Part shown: positions 34,139-45,103 of the stretch, piece by piece
Layout of the letters: the number at the start of each line of letters is the position of its first letter
Numbering within the stretch: the first letter of the stretch is position 1
Assembly (NCBI GenBank): GCA_944472155.2
Contig: OX235279.1
Span: forward strand, 59,617,564-59,681,563
Reading direction: 5' to 3'
Source of the DNA: Trichobilharzia szidati
Lineage: Eukaryota > Platyhelminthes > Trematoda > Strigeidida > Schistosomatidae
Length of the DNA stretch: 64,000 bases
The notes under the pieces: model-generated
Told to the model about the DNA's origin: nothing
Database searches by the model: none
The model's input: the letters and a program-made list of their open reading frames with translations, nothing else
Position numbers and translations under genes: made by a program

Positions 34139-37100
34139 TATTTAGTCGACACAGGCGCTGAAGTCAGCGTCCTTCCTGCTACAGCAGCAGATCGACAGAA
34201 GGAATCTAACTTCAACTTACAGGCTCCAAATGGAAAACCAATTGCAACCTTTGGTCGGAAATACGTCTATCTGAACGTGGGTTTACGCAAACCTATTCAG
34301 TGGATTTTCCTAATCGCTGACGTCACAATGCCCATCATCGGCACGGACCTACTTAATCATCATGATTTGCTTGTAGACGTCCGCCGTAAACGACTAATTG
34401 ACAACACTACTAGTCTGTCTATCAATGGTATTACTTACATTGGCCCCAGCTTGTCAATCGTTAAGATGAAAGCAATCCTCGATCCAACTTTCCAACCGAT
34501 TGTTGACAAATATCCGGAACTCAATTGCCCATCTAACGATCTCCCGTGTATAACCAGCAATGTTATGCACCACATCATAACCTCAGGACAGCCCGTGACA
34601 TCTAAAGCACGACGACTGGCCCCTGACAAACTGAGAATTGCTAGAAAGGAATTCGATCATATGCTCACCCTTGGCATCATTCGGCCATCGAATAGTCCAT
34701 GGGCATCCCCATTGCATATGGTACCGAAAAAGGATAGTAACGATTGGCGACCCACTGGTGATTACCGGCGAGTGAACGCCAAAACAACCCCTGATTGCTA
34801 CCCTTTGTCTCACATACACGACTTGACGGCAACGTTATCTGGAGCATCTGTATTCTCAAAAATCGACTTGGTTAAAGCGTATAACCAAATCCCAATGGCA
34901 CAACAAGATATTCCGAAAACGGCTATCATCATGCCTTTCGGACTTTTCGAATTCCTACGTATGCCATTCGGCCTCCAGAATGCAGCACAAACATTCCAAC
35001 GCTTCATCGATGAAGTATTTCGCGGTCTCGACTTTGTATACGCATACTTAGACGACTGCCTCATTGCCAGTCCAGATAAGGAAACTCACCTTAGACACTT
35101 GGACTTGGCATTTGAAAGGTTACGCCAACATGGTATTACCATCAATATCCAAAAGTGTCAAATAGGCGTTGACTCACTCGATTTTCTGGGTCACACTATT
35201 GACTGCCAGGGCATTCACCCACTGGATACTAAAGTCGAAGCGATACTAAACTTTCCAGAGCCAAAGACAGTGAAAAGTCTCCGCACTTTTAATGGCTTGG
35301 TAAGTTATTACCGACGTTTTATTCCTAACTGTGCTTCTCTGATTCAGCCATTAACAGACCTTCTTCGAGGGAATAACAAGTCCATCGAGCTTGACGTGTC
35401 TTCTCGAAATGCTTTTACTCAGGTAAAGAAAGCTATTGCGGATGCCACCCTTCTTATGTATCAGGATCCAATGGCACCGTTAAGTATCTCGGTTGATGCA
35501 TCAGACACTGCAATCGGCGCAGTTCTGCAACAACTAGTTAACAACGAGTGGCAACCACTCGCCTTTTTCTCGAGGCGCCTTCAATTAGCTGAAACGAAGT
35601 ACAGCACATTCGGAAGAGAACTTCTAGCTATGTACTGTACTATACGCCATTTTCGACATTCAGTTGAGGGTCGTGAATTCATCATTTTCACTGACCACAA
35701 ACCTCTGACATACTCTCTGAACTCAACTTCAGATAAATATTCACCCAGGGAATCACGACAACTGGATTACGTTCCACAGTTTACATCGGATATTCGCCAT
35801 GTATCCGGAGTGAACAACACTGTGGCAGATGCCTTGTCACGTATTTGTTCCCTCACCCAAATCGACTGCATTGACCTTGCAAAACTGGCTCGTCTTCAAA
35901 AAGAAGATACCGAGCTTCAGCATGAGTTGTCGAAAACAACTCTACAATTAGCCGAGAAACCCTTAGGTATAGGAAAAGATACTATTCTCTGCGACATTTC
36001 CACTAGTACTCCTCGCCCTATCGTACCTAAAAGTTATCGCCGTAACGTCTTCAATAGGTTGCATAGCTTATTACATTCAGGTATTCGAACTACCGTCAAA
36101 CTCGTAACTAGTCGGTTTTGTTGGCCTGGTATTAATAAGGAAGTAAGGGAATGGGCACACATGTGCTTAGCTTACCAAAAGTGCAAGATAATGAGACACA
36201 CCAAAAGCTCCCTTGGCACCTTTCTTATCCCTGATGCCCGTTCCGAACACGTCCATATATATTTAGTTGGCCCCCTTCCAGAATCTCATGGATAAACCTA
36301 TATGTTAACCTGCATCGATCGCTCCACACGATGGCCTGAAGCAGTACCCATCAAGGATATATCTGCTGAAACTGTCGCACGCGTCTTTGTAGAGAGATGG
36401 ATCGCAAACTTTGGATGCCCATCTTCCATAACAACTGATCGTGGGCGGCAATTCGAAAGCGGTTTATTCTTCGCTTTGACTAAAATCCTTGGTTGCATGC
36501 GTTTTCGAACAACAGCCTACCATCCTCAAGCGAATGGTATGGTAGAACGTCTACACAGACAGTTGAAAGCTGGTTTATCAGCTGCAAATAACACCCATTG
36601 GACTGAATCCCTTCCGTTAGTTCTCCTAGGGATACGAAACGCCTTGAAAACCGATGCTGGTTGTACTAACACTGACACGGCACTACGACTGCCAGGTGAG
36701 TTTGTTTCTCCCTCGAGCTTCCCACCAGCGGTAGACCACTCCTCATACGTCAGCAGGCTTACTAACGCAATGCGTTCAGTTAAACCTGCTCCCCTTCGAC
36801 CACAATCCATTGATGCCTTCGTTCACCCCTGTTTAAAAACTTCTTCACACGTATTTGTTCGTCGCGACTCTGTACGTCGCCCTCTAGAACCTCCGTATGA
36901 CGGACCATATAAAGTAATTAAACGTACGGATAAATTCTTCGTCTTAGACAAGAAAGGCCGCGAAGACACCGTCAGTATCGACCGTCTGAAACCGGCTTAC
37001 TTGGAAGGTAATCCTATTAGCCTAGAGCTAAACGTACCCGATAATCCACAAGTAATTGAATCTCCTTTAGTCTTCGAAGAACTCCCTAGCACGGCGAAAG

Positions 37101-37189
37101 CCACCGAAACTTTGGTCGAGCACTCTAGGAAAACGCGTTCTGGACGTCACGTTAGATTCCCAGAATACCTTCACACCTATTTCACATAA
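34139..37189 (+). pseudogene. Pol of the CsRn1-type element (protease, RT, RNase H, integrase), one stop
   Basis: One frame from the protease (LVDTGAEVSVLP, 34142) to the C-terminus. A TGA lies just before it, and one TAA at 36293-36295 splits the integrase. The 672-codon part starting at 34277 holds RT (FSKIDLVKAY; YLDD at residues 257-260), RNase H (D407, E448, D473) and the integrase zinc region (HSLLHSG, C630, C636). Two key integrase residues are lost: the second zinc Cys reads Tyr (CLAYQKC), and the first catalytic Asp reads Tyr (HIYLVGP). The other integrase residues lie after the stop (TTDRGRQF and GMVERL). A GPY/F-type region follows ([10 protein letters not shown]). Confidence 0.9.
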
Positions 37190-37706
37190 CTGAGTGGTGT
37201 GTTTCACCCAACTCATTCGTTTGTGGTATAAATCATTATTTCTCTTCAGACACATCAATTTTTTATGTAGCATCACTTAATACAAGTAAACGATTTTTTT
37301 CCTATAACCGTACATTGAACATGCACTTAGAAAAAAATTAAATTAGGTGTATATTTTTTTCGATATTTTGAACTTTACATTATTTCACTGTGTAGTACAT
37401 GCACGTCATTTTTTTTTGTAAAAAAACGCTTATTTGGTACATTTTCCTTGACAAGGTTCTTAGCATTCTTGTTTTCTTTTCCAGGTGCGATGGGCACTGG
37501 ACAACAAACAAACGAAGCATGGGATCCAACGAACAACATCAGGGAAGCTATGTACAGACACCCTATTGGCATAGGCAGACATACCAGTAGGCACTCCACC
37601 AAGCCGCTTGGAGGATTTTTTCACCCATTAGGGAACCATCGAGATTTTTTTACCTCCAGCTGGTCCTGTCTTAGGTTCCTCACAAACCCACTAGGGGGGA
37701 GTGAGC
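37190..37706 (+). other. 3' tail and polypurine tract of the CsRn1-type element
   Basis: Non-coding stretch with T-runs near 37405-37420. It ends with the polypurine-like ACTAGGGGGGAGTGAGC directly before the LTR. Confidence 0.6.
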
Positions 37707-38150
37707 TGTAGCGGTAAATAATCCCCCAAAATTATTAACCACAGCAATCACCACTCAACATTGGATGCTGACCCTCACTGCTTAAGTCGACTTGTTTATC
37801 TGAAGGCTTACGGTCAAGCAGCCCCGCCATTTGGTACTCCGTCGTGTCACGTGCGTGCACAATTACTAGCTAGCTAAGCATTCACTTCAACCCGCGATTT
37901 GGTCCCGAAATATATTACGTACTTTGGACGGCTAAATCTGGTCTTTTGCTTTATCTTTCGTACTCGAAGAGCGAATACTATAGAAGTTGTTGGTATAAGA
38001 TCTTGCGTTAGTATAACCCGTACAGTTCGCGAACTTCGATACCTGCAACCCCTCAAAACTCATTAAGGAGGCGTTGTAGTTCAGTAGGAGATCGGCAGCG
38101 ACGTACACTAAGTGGAAGTTCAATCTATAATGCAATGTATTGTATTCTGA
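37707..38150 (+). repeat. 3' LTR of the CsRn1-type element (right end uncertain)
   Basis: Starts TGTAGCGGTAAATAATCCCC after the polypurine tract. The end is a guess, as there is no intact partner LTR in the window. Confidence 0.5.
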
Positions 38151-39005
38151 AGAAACGTGAACTCAGTATTGCCCGGTACCGGGTTATAGATATTATATAT
38201 ATAGTAGTATTGTTGAAAACCATTTGATTACTGCCTTTGGCGTAGCCTTGGAAAGGGGGAAGGAGAAATGTTAGGTTTAGTTTCAGGCGTCTTAACCGAA
38301 GGAGCTGAAGCCCATATTTTTGCACCTATTCGCGCAAGCCAAACCTTCATGCTTGTGTGAATGGCGTAATATAGAGCTTCGCTAAATACTTTCAGTGAAA
38401 ACCGTATCGTACCCATGCATCTCAGTCACCAGACTGCTCAAAGATGACAATGCGCAGAATATATATATGTATAAGTTTATAAATCACTCGTTGAAGACTC
38501 CACTTGTTTACTCCTGCTCTACTGCCATTTGTCTTCCTTTTTCTCTCACCATTTTAGCTACTATATGACTTTTTGAATGGGAACAAAGAATGCACATTTT
38601 TGACCACTTACGAAGACAAATGATCTACAAACATTACTGGTCCCATATCCTACAACTGCCTCATGAATAACCCACCACCCTCCTCCACGATGCATCCTGG
38701 ATGACAGTTGTGGAATATACCAATGAAAAAGCACTAATTTATAATGGTTCATGATTGTAATTTAAAACATAACTGATCGTGCCTGTATAAATGGCTTGCA
38801 TCTCTTCTAAGCACCCGTCTCTAAGAAAATAAAAACGCTTATTATTAAACAGCGCTGGGCACAATTCACTTCTGGTGTTATATACGATGAAAATACCGAC
38901 AAAATTATACAAGTGTATCACTCAACTTAAAATTATATCCAATATGGACCTAAAAATGAATAAGATTCGATGACATACACACCAAAATTATATGGAGTGC
39001 TGAAA
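38151..39005. other. Stretch without a recognised gene
   Basis: No coding signal. A short block near 38780 (GTGCCTGTATAAATGGCTTG) resembles blocks near 30215, 39215 and 40323. Confidence 0.4.
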
Positions 39006-40612
39006 TCAAGCCATATTTTTACAAGTATTTGTAATCCATCCAAAACATACTTGGGTTTCTTTCATTAGTGCGAAGACAATATTTCTATATTTCTTGATGT
39101 GCTCCATTGAATGACCAGTTAACAGATTGTTCCCACAAACCAAAGACAAAAACAGGCAACAACCATGTAATTTCACCATAAACCAAGTCTATGCAATTTA
39201 AATAATACTTATTCATGCCTGTAAAATTGGTGTGTCCTACATGGGTAGGAATAAATATGGATTTTACTATATCATTATTAAATATGTTTACTAATCGTAT
39301 ATGTAATTTACCATACTGATGATGCATGTAAACTGGCGTCCCTCATGTACAAAATATGAGAATATATTATCATAATTACAATCAATGTGACGATGAAGGA
39401 GCTAAATAGGAAGATCATCCAGTAAATAACTCCTTTCTTAATATTTTGATTCGGCAGACCATTAACAAATTACTGTTCTTTCAATATTCCAGTTCGGATT
39501 GATGTCACATGTGAGTGACAATCAGTGACACTGCATGCGTGTAGTTGAGTAAAGGTGGCGTCATTCTCACATTATCCACTTCTATTAATACAACCACGAT
39601 TCAAGACACTTGCAAACTTATAAAACAGAATATATCGTATAATTATATCGGATATGACTTTGTCTGAATAACGATATTATTTTCGCGTAAATCCCTTTAA
39701 TCTATTCAACCATCAATTTTATTTGTATTCTCAGTGGACAAGAATAAGTCAGCTTCATTGTGGTGTGCTTGTGTCTCTACACACTCTCTTCAAATAACCG
39801 TCAACAGATATATCTTAGGGAAGTCGTAGGTGTTTCATTCTCCTTCGCCAGTCAGGACGGTGTTCGAAACAGCCTGGCCATCAGGTTTAGTGGGCCGAGT
39901 TTAAGTGTCGACTGGTAGGGAGGCAAGAGCAAATGTATAGCAGGAAAGACGGCCACACGTCAATCACAGGCATTATATCTATTCGAAGCCAACTGGAAGC
40001 GAGCTTGAAGTCGTTTCCCAGATCACTCTGAAAGCAGCTTTTGCGAACCTGTCCCACTTCCAATAGCCCACTTACTATATTTGCAAGTTATGTGATCTAC
40101 GAATTCAAATGTTATGCTTCTCTTCATTCAGCCCGAATCTTTTACTGAGAGTCTTCGATTAATGAGTGTCGCTTCTGTTCATTTATTTCCGTTCTTTTTT
40201 ATGTATCTTCGTAATGCTCTGTATGTCCCAACCAAGTTCACTTTTAAGCTTGAAAAAATCTGGATAGTGGATATATTCAACATACATCGAAACGTGTGTA
40301 ATTAATATAATAACTTATCCATGCCTGTACAATTGGTATGTTCCTGCATAAACAGGAACATATGATTACACTTCTATGGTTTTCTGTATATTTCAATGAA
40401 TGGAAAACAAAACGATATTGATTCTTCTGATGTTTCGCCATTTAATGATAAAGGCTTTATCAAGGTATTATCAAACCAGAATTTACAGAATCTCAGTGTA
40501 TATATAACAACTAAATCATCTTCCCTCAGCATGGAGTCATTTTCGCGTTGTCAAGTTGGCAAATTGGTAAAGACAACAAAACCAGGTGTAGATTGTTGAT
40601 AAGTGTTTGATA
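39006..40612 (+). repeat. Segmental duplication copy A (5'-truncated)
   Basis: 39006-39655 matches 50704-51350 (copy B), and 39006-40023 matches about 62984-64000 (copy C, to the window end), with only scattered differences. It holds only the region downstream of the ankyrin exons. 40024-40612 links it to the palindrome arm; that part has no second copy inside the window. An open frame at 40396-40599 (67 codons) has no recognisable domain. Confidence 0.85.
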
Positions 40613-40699
40613 AGTGTCTAAAATTATCAAATCAACCTGCGCTTACATAACGAAATCGCTTATCACATTCGCGTTCATCTTGTCATTTCATAGGGGAGG

Positions 40700-41080
40700 A
40701 GGGTGTTGTAACCAGGTCAAACTCCGTTTTAGTCCATTGTTGCCATTCAGACAATTTGATTTCCATTTGATATGAAGTGCTTCCGATATTAGACGTTCTT
40801 TGTGATTTCTGAAATTCTTCTGGATTATTTCGGTATTGTCAAAATCAATTTTATGATCTGATTCCATAGTGTGTAGACCTATGGCTGATTATTTTTCAAG
40901 CTTTTCTGGTTCAGCTGGATTTCCCAGTGTTCAAACAGAATCACTGTGGTGTTTATTTCTTCTGATTACCCTGATTTATTGCGATGATTTACCGATGTGT
41001 ATCGCATCACATTCCAAGCATTTTAGTTTGTAAACACAGATAGAGAAGCCTTGGGGATTCGGTCTTTTATATGGACAAGG
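40700..41080 (-). pseudogene. Penelope-like GIY-YIG endonuclease remnant (left arm)
   Basis: The complement encodes VYKLKCLECDAIHIGKSS, and later DHKIDFDNTEII and HKERLISEALH, matching the GIY-YIG endonuclease and following region of Penelope-like elements. Stops and a frame change are present. The mirror copy is at 58720-59105. Confidence 0.7.
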
Positions 41081-41423
41081 TTGCTTTGCAGTGTGTCTCA
41101 CGTTTCGGATAAAACCGTGATGTCGTGCTAATTGAGTGCTGTTTTGATATCGTCTTACGTCGTGATACTCTTTTGATGATATGGCCAGGTCAGTATGTGT
41201 ACAATTATTCGTGGTTTCTCACCATACATCAAGTGAAGGTGTGACGCCATTATTACACAATGGATTGAATCATGATGTACCGATATGGTAAGTTATTCCC
41301 ACCGTGTCAGGACGGCGACTGTATGAAAAGCTGTTGACCTAATCCTCCAAATCTATGGTTGGTGCAAGTGAGATATAAATTATTCACCTTCAAAACAAAG
41401 ATAGCGATCTGCCAGTACCACTT

Positions 41424-41747
41424 TCATACACCGTGGTCAGCGACGGGATATTGAATGACTGTCTCAATCGAAGTCTTTCCTCTTTGATTCCAGATCACAT
41501 TGGCGTCTACTCGTAGTGTGACATCTGTCGTCTTTATCAGCAGGCAATGACTGCCATCAGATCCTCTTACCTTTACGAAGCACAAATCATCCACTCCTGT
41601 AACTGCAGTCAACGTCAGACATGGTTGAATGCACCGATCCTCTGTCACTGACAAAGACTGTGGACAGATGAGCACACATTTCGTGATATCTCTCCCCACA
41701 CCACTCCAGCACTTCCTTCGTACCAACAGTTTGATTATTCTAGTCAA
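41424..41747 (-). CDS. Unassigned 107-codon frame; start resembles a retroelement integrase zinc region
   Basis: The N-terminus with its upstream codons reads HQPAHVNLTRIIKLLVRRKCWSG...CVLICPQS. This recalls the His-His-Cys-Cys zinc segment of Ty3/BEL integrases, with the last Cys replaced by Ser. The remaining 75 residues are not recognised. It is probably a retroelement fossil. The copy at 58054-58377 encodes the same protein, but that whole segment is nearly identical, so conservation says little. Confidence 0.35.
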   Translation of the reverse strand: MTRIIKLLVRRKCWSGVGRDITKCVLICPQSLSVTEDRCIQPCLTLTAVTGVDDLCFVKVRGSDGSHCLLIKTTDVTLRVDANVIWNQRGKTSIETVIQYPVADHGV

Positions 41748-41842
41748 ATTTACATGTGCTGGCTGGTGATATTCCTTTCTTATCTCATGGCGTGAGCACT
41801 AAGGTATAATCGTCAAAACGCTTCCATCATTTTCTCAATAGG

Positions 41843-42258
41843 TAAAGGATCCGTAAGTGTGTCACAGGGATGATGTGATAAATATGCTACTGAGACACAC
41901 CAAACAAGAAAGAACCACCAAAAACAGGCCGCGTGTGACCGTCCTCAAGCAGTTGTCCCCTGGGATCTGCGGTCACGCAACACTAACCTTTTCTCAATCC
42001 CCTTTTCAGGCATGAGGCTAGCAAAACCACCCTGTAAACAAAGCTGCTACAGAAACTTCAGCACGACGAATCTCCTTGCGCCAAAAGAAAAAGTCTGTGT
42101 GGGGACATGGAATGTCCGCACCATGTACGAGATTGGCAAAGATGCCCAGATCGCAAACGATATGAAAAGATACGGAATTCAAGTACTGGGGATATGCGAA
42201 AGCAGATGGAACGGGAATGGACTCACCAAATTGTCTTCAAAGTCATTCATCCAACATC
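41843..42258 (+). pseudogene. RTE/SR2-like retrotransposon 5' fragment (endonuclease start)
   Basis: Contains 5' untranslated sequence and a frame from 42012 with VGTWNVRTMYEIGKDAQIAN and YGIQVLGICESRWNG, the N-terminal part of the APE endonuclease of RTE elements. It ends abruptly after about 84 codons. The opposite arm has a different, shorter piece of similar 5' sequence at about 57850-57968, so the two arms were deleted independently here. Confidence 0.75.
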
Positions 42259-42644
42259 TGGCATAACTGAATTTATGGCTGGATCCAAGTTCTGAGAGCC
42301 CATAGAATCTTAATGGGTCTTTCGATAACACCTGTTGGGCGCGTAAAATCTCAGGCTGCTCGGTTTAGTCTTGTTGCCGAAACACAGTCCTCCAACCAAT
42401 TCTCTTTCCGTGGAAAGTGGAGCATCTTAAGCTCAGACACTTGTAGGTGCAATATCCACCAGGACAATTGCACATGGGTCTGGAGATGTATTCAGACACT
42501 GTAAGGGCTTGTGATCCGATACGGAACTGTTGGCTGAGTAGATAATGTCTTCATCTACCCAACAGCCAAACTACTGCTAAACTTTCTCGACCATTGAACA
42601 CCTCAACTCTGTAATTTTTGAAACACAACCAGTATCCCTTTGGT

Positions 42645-42947
42645 CTATCTTAGTACTGCACATATTCCATAGTCACTCACACTTCTACACGTCATGAACT
42701 GTTCCTCAGGTACAGACAGTCCCAGTGTCATATGCTGATAGATTAGCTGCTTAAGGCAATCAAGTATCTTACGCAGCTCTCCTGACTGACTGTGCTGTGA
42801 CTCGTCTGGAAGTATTCTGAACGGTAGAGCTGCAATGGCATTGAAGTCTTTCCCAAACTGAGCAAAGCATTTTGCTATCTCCGAGTGTTGTGGTCGATTT
42901 TTCTCCGGATTCGGGGCTGCAGTGATCTTTCGCGCCAAGAGTTTCAT
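42645..42947 (-). CDS. Unassigned 100-codon frame (left arm)
   Basis: The protein begins MKLLARKITAAPNPEKNRPQ and contains LPFRILPDESQHSQ. No domain recognised. It differs from the right-arm copy (57164-57466) by one residue (Leu/Gln). The C-terminal two thirds recur a third time at 59414-59602. It may be a retroelement fragment; I cannot assign a function. Confidence 0.3.
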   Translation of the reverse strand: MKLLARKITAAPNPEKNRPQHSEIAKCFAQFGKDFNAIAALPFRILPDESQHSQSGELRKILDCLKQLIYQHMTLGLSVPEEQFMTCRSVSDYGICAVLR

Positions 42948-42959
42948 CTCACCGTTTTA

Positions 42960-44382
42960 CATGTTGTGTGCCAACAGCTATCTAAGGTTTTGTCCCGTCA
43001 ATCAGTTGTTCAGACTATTCAATCGGTCCTAAAATCCTTGTCCATGTTCCGTGTAGTTACTTTCTCTCTCATCTCATGTGAGTAGGTAGTGACACACCTA
43101 CTCATTCTCCAGCCTATGAAGTGAGAACACCACTAGTCGTCAGCATGTAAGATGTCCACTCGTGAATCCAAGTGGCATACGACAAGATAGATATTGCTTC
43201 TGTCCTGTAATGACAGCTGTCTTATTTGTCTTTATCGAAATCTGACAATTCCTTATGAAGGAACAGAACACATTGATTCTTACCTAGCGTTCAGCATCTG
43301 TAGACGTACTTTCCTGAGTTAAACGATCAACCAACGGCAGCTTTCCCCACTAAGACCTTAAGTATTTCCGTCTTAAGGCATGATGATGATCGACACCTTC
43401 TACTAAATAACTGGTCAGAATTCCTCACCCACCAAGACACCGTCAAGACCTGTAATGCACAAATGTCGAAACGCAGCGAATGTGATGTAGACTATGGCAC
43501 CGATGAACAGTGAAAGCTTATATTAAAAAATACAGACCTACCTCAACAATGCGCCCTCACCGGCAATACACTCCAGAAACTCTCCAGGTACGAAATACGC
43601 GCTACATGTCAAGAATAATTAACCAAGCACAACAGTTAAGTACTCAGGAATCATTGATAATCTTCCCAACAAGATGGGATCTGAACTCTGTCTCCAACAG
43701 TCGAATGAAACGAAATACGTTACCCTCAGTCATCCTAAGGTCAGGTGGCCATCCCATGGCCTACGCCTGATTTCATTGGCCCAAAACTGCAGCCAAAAAA
43801 CAGCGCGCTATTATCAACACCATCATACAACATAAAAGGGAAGGATCAAAATTATGAATCAGCCAGAATCCACGACAAATAATAGGAATTAAACCAACGG
43901 AAATCATACGAATTCTAGAACGATGATAAATACGTGATGGAAAAGAGTTTCGGTCGTGAAATTAGTTGAAATGCTCGGAATAAGCACCATGGAGGATTTT
44001 CATATAAGCTGTCCTGGTACAATTGATGAAGTTGAGTTTGCGTCACACATGTTTCTTTACTTATCGAGTGAGTACTAAATGAAATGATGAGTCATAATAC
44101 TCGTTTTGATTTTATTATTCATGCATCACGATCATCGCCCTCTATTATTCACTAACACATGAGGACTTTAAATGCATCAAATGTTTTGTATTAGGACATA
44201 GCCTGTGAAAACAAATTGTGTGCGTGAACGTTGGTTCTCAGGTTGGTGAGTGCTCTCCATTGCTAACTGTCTTCACTTCAGGGTTTGTAAGTTTACTAAA
44301 TGTCTGCCTTTAAGAATTGGTGCCCGTATTGTGACGTATCACACTTTAGTACGCATTTTCATGCTTTTCATAGCCAGATTCA
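42960..44382. other. Palindrome arm without recognised gene; upstream region of the two-exon gene
   Basis: Contains an 86-codon frame at 43510-43770 that begins without ATG and has no known motif. The last part (44250-44382) is the upstream region of the small gene: TTTTCATAG at 44364-44372 is a possible splice acceptor ten bases before its ATG. Confidence 0.4.
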
Positions 44383-44737
44383 ATGGACTCGTATAACCGC
44401 AGTATTCCATCTTCGTCATCTGAAGATTCAGACGAGCCGGAAGACGACGTCCCGCCGATTTCCCCGGAAGAGTTTTTAACAATGTGCAGGTCGCTCTCAG
44501 TGGATGCGCTTATGTTACTCCTGGACGAAATGCGTCGACTCTGTCCGTTTCTACCACCTATCCGGTGGACATCGAGAAATATGCTCGATGAAAAGTTTGA
44601 AGATGTCGAGCCCAGAACAAGGTAATGTGAAAACGTTCATTAAACTAGTTCAATCTAAGAATGTGATATGTTTTTCTTTTAGGCCGTTTTCTTTAACGAG
44701 AAAGAGATATAGTTTTCTCTTCGTTAACCTTTGTTAG
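44383..44737 (+). CDS. Two-exon gene for a 97-residue acidic-to-basic protein, unknown function (left copy)
   Basis: Exon 1 44383-44621, GT-AG intron 44622-44682 (61 bp), exon 2 44683-44737, stop TAG. The protein starts MDSYNRSIPSSSSEDSDEPE, an acidic Ser/Glu/Asp stretch, then PEEFLTMCRSLSVDALMLLLDEMRRLCPFLPP, likely amphipathic helix, and ends basic and hydrophobic (PFSLTRKRYSFLFVNLC). No known domain recognised. A possible splice or trans-splice acceptor lies ten bases upstream of the ATG. The mirror copy at 55371-55728 keeps the frame and the splice sites. A chance frame is possible, but the start context, intron and coding bias favour a real gene. Confidence 0.5.
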
Positions 44738-45103
44738 TTCAGAGACAATGTTAACGAATTATTCAACTTTCCTAAATACATGTTTTTTAAATATCACTTG
44801 CTTTTGATTTCAAGAAGTCGTTTAGTTGGGAGGAGAATGGTGCGTACTGGATGGGATGTCTGAACTCTCGTTAATATGTATTAGGATGCACTTCGGGGAT
44901 TTTAGAAGCTTCGGGCAAGTAATTCATCCACCCTCATGTACACACAACGAGTTTTGATGTTTATTTCTCCTAATGTCTTGGCAATGCACCCGATGTTGTA
45001 GGTATCTGTTCTATTATCTCAGACATGATGTGTCGTACATAGAGCGAATAAGTTTGTGGTGGAAACTAGAAAACAAGATGCGATGTACAGCGTTATTGTG
45101 TAC

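Larger units (their letters stand above)
33150..38150 (+). mobile_element. CsRn1/Boudicca-type Ty3/Gypsy retrotransposon, inactive
   Basis: Order: remnant 5' LTR (33150-33250), Gag (33259-33936 and a decayed zinc region to about 34090), protease, RT, RNase H and integrase (34139-37189), a 500-bp tail with a polypurine tract ACTAGGGGGGAG, and a 3' LTR from 37707. The right limit is not determined, because no second full LTR is available for comparison. The Gag zinc motif of the form WYHxxxGxxAxxC..PC is that of the CsRn1 lineage, to which schistosome Boudicca belongs. Confidence 0.85.
40613..45103 (+). repeat. Left arm of a large imperfect palindrome
   Basis: 4.49 kb that matches the complement of 55007-59188 almost throughout. 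Coordinates pair as x + y = 99801 in the outer part and 100111 in the inner part; the 310-bp step is at an RTE-like fragment near 41850-42250. Several encoded stretches are identical between arms over 100 codons. Confidence 0.9.
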
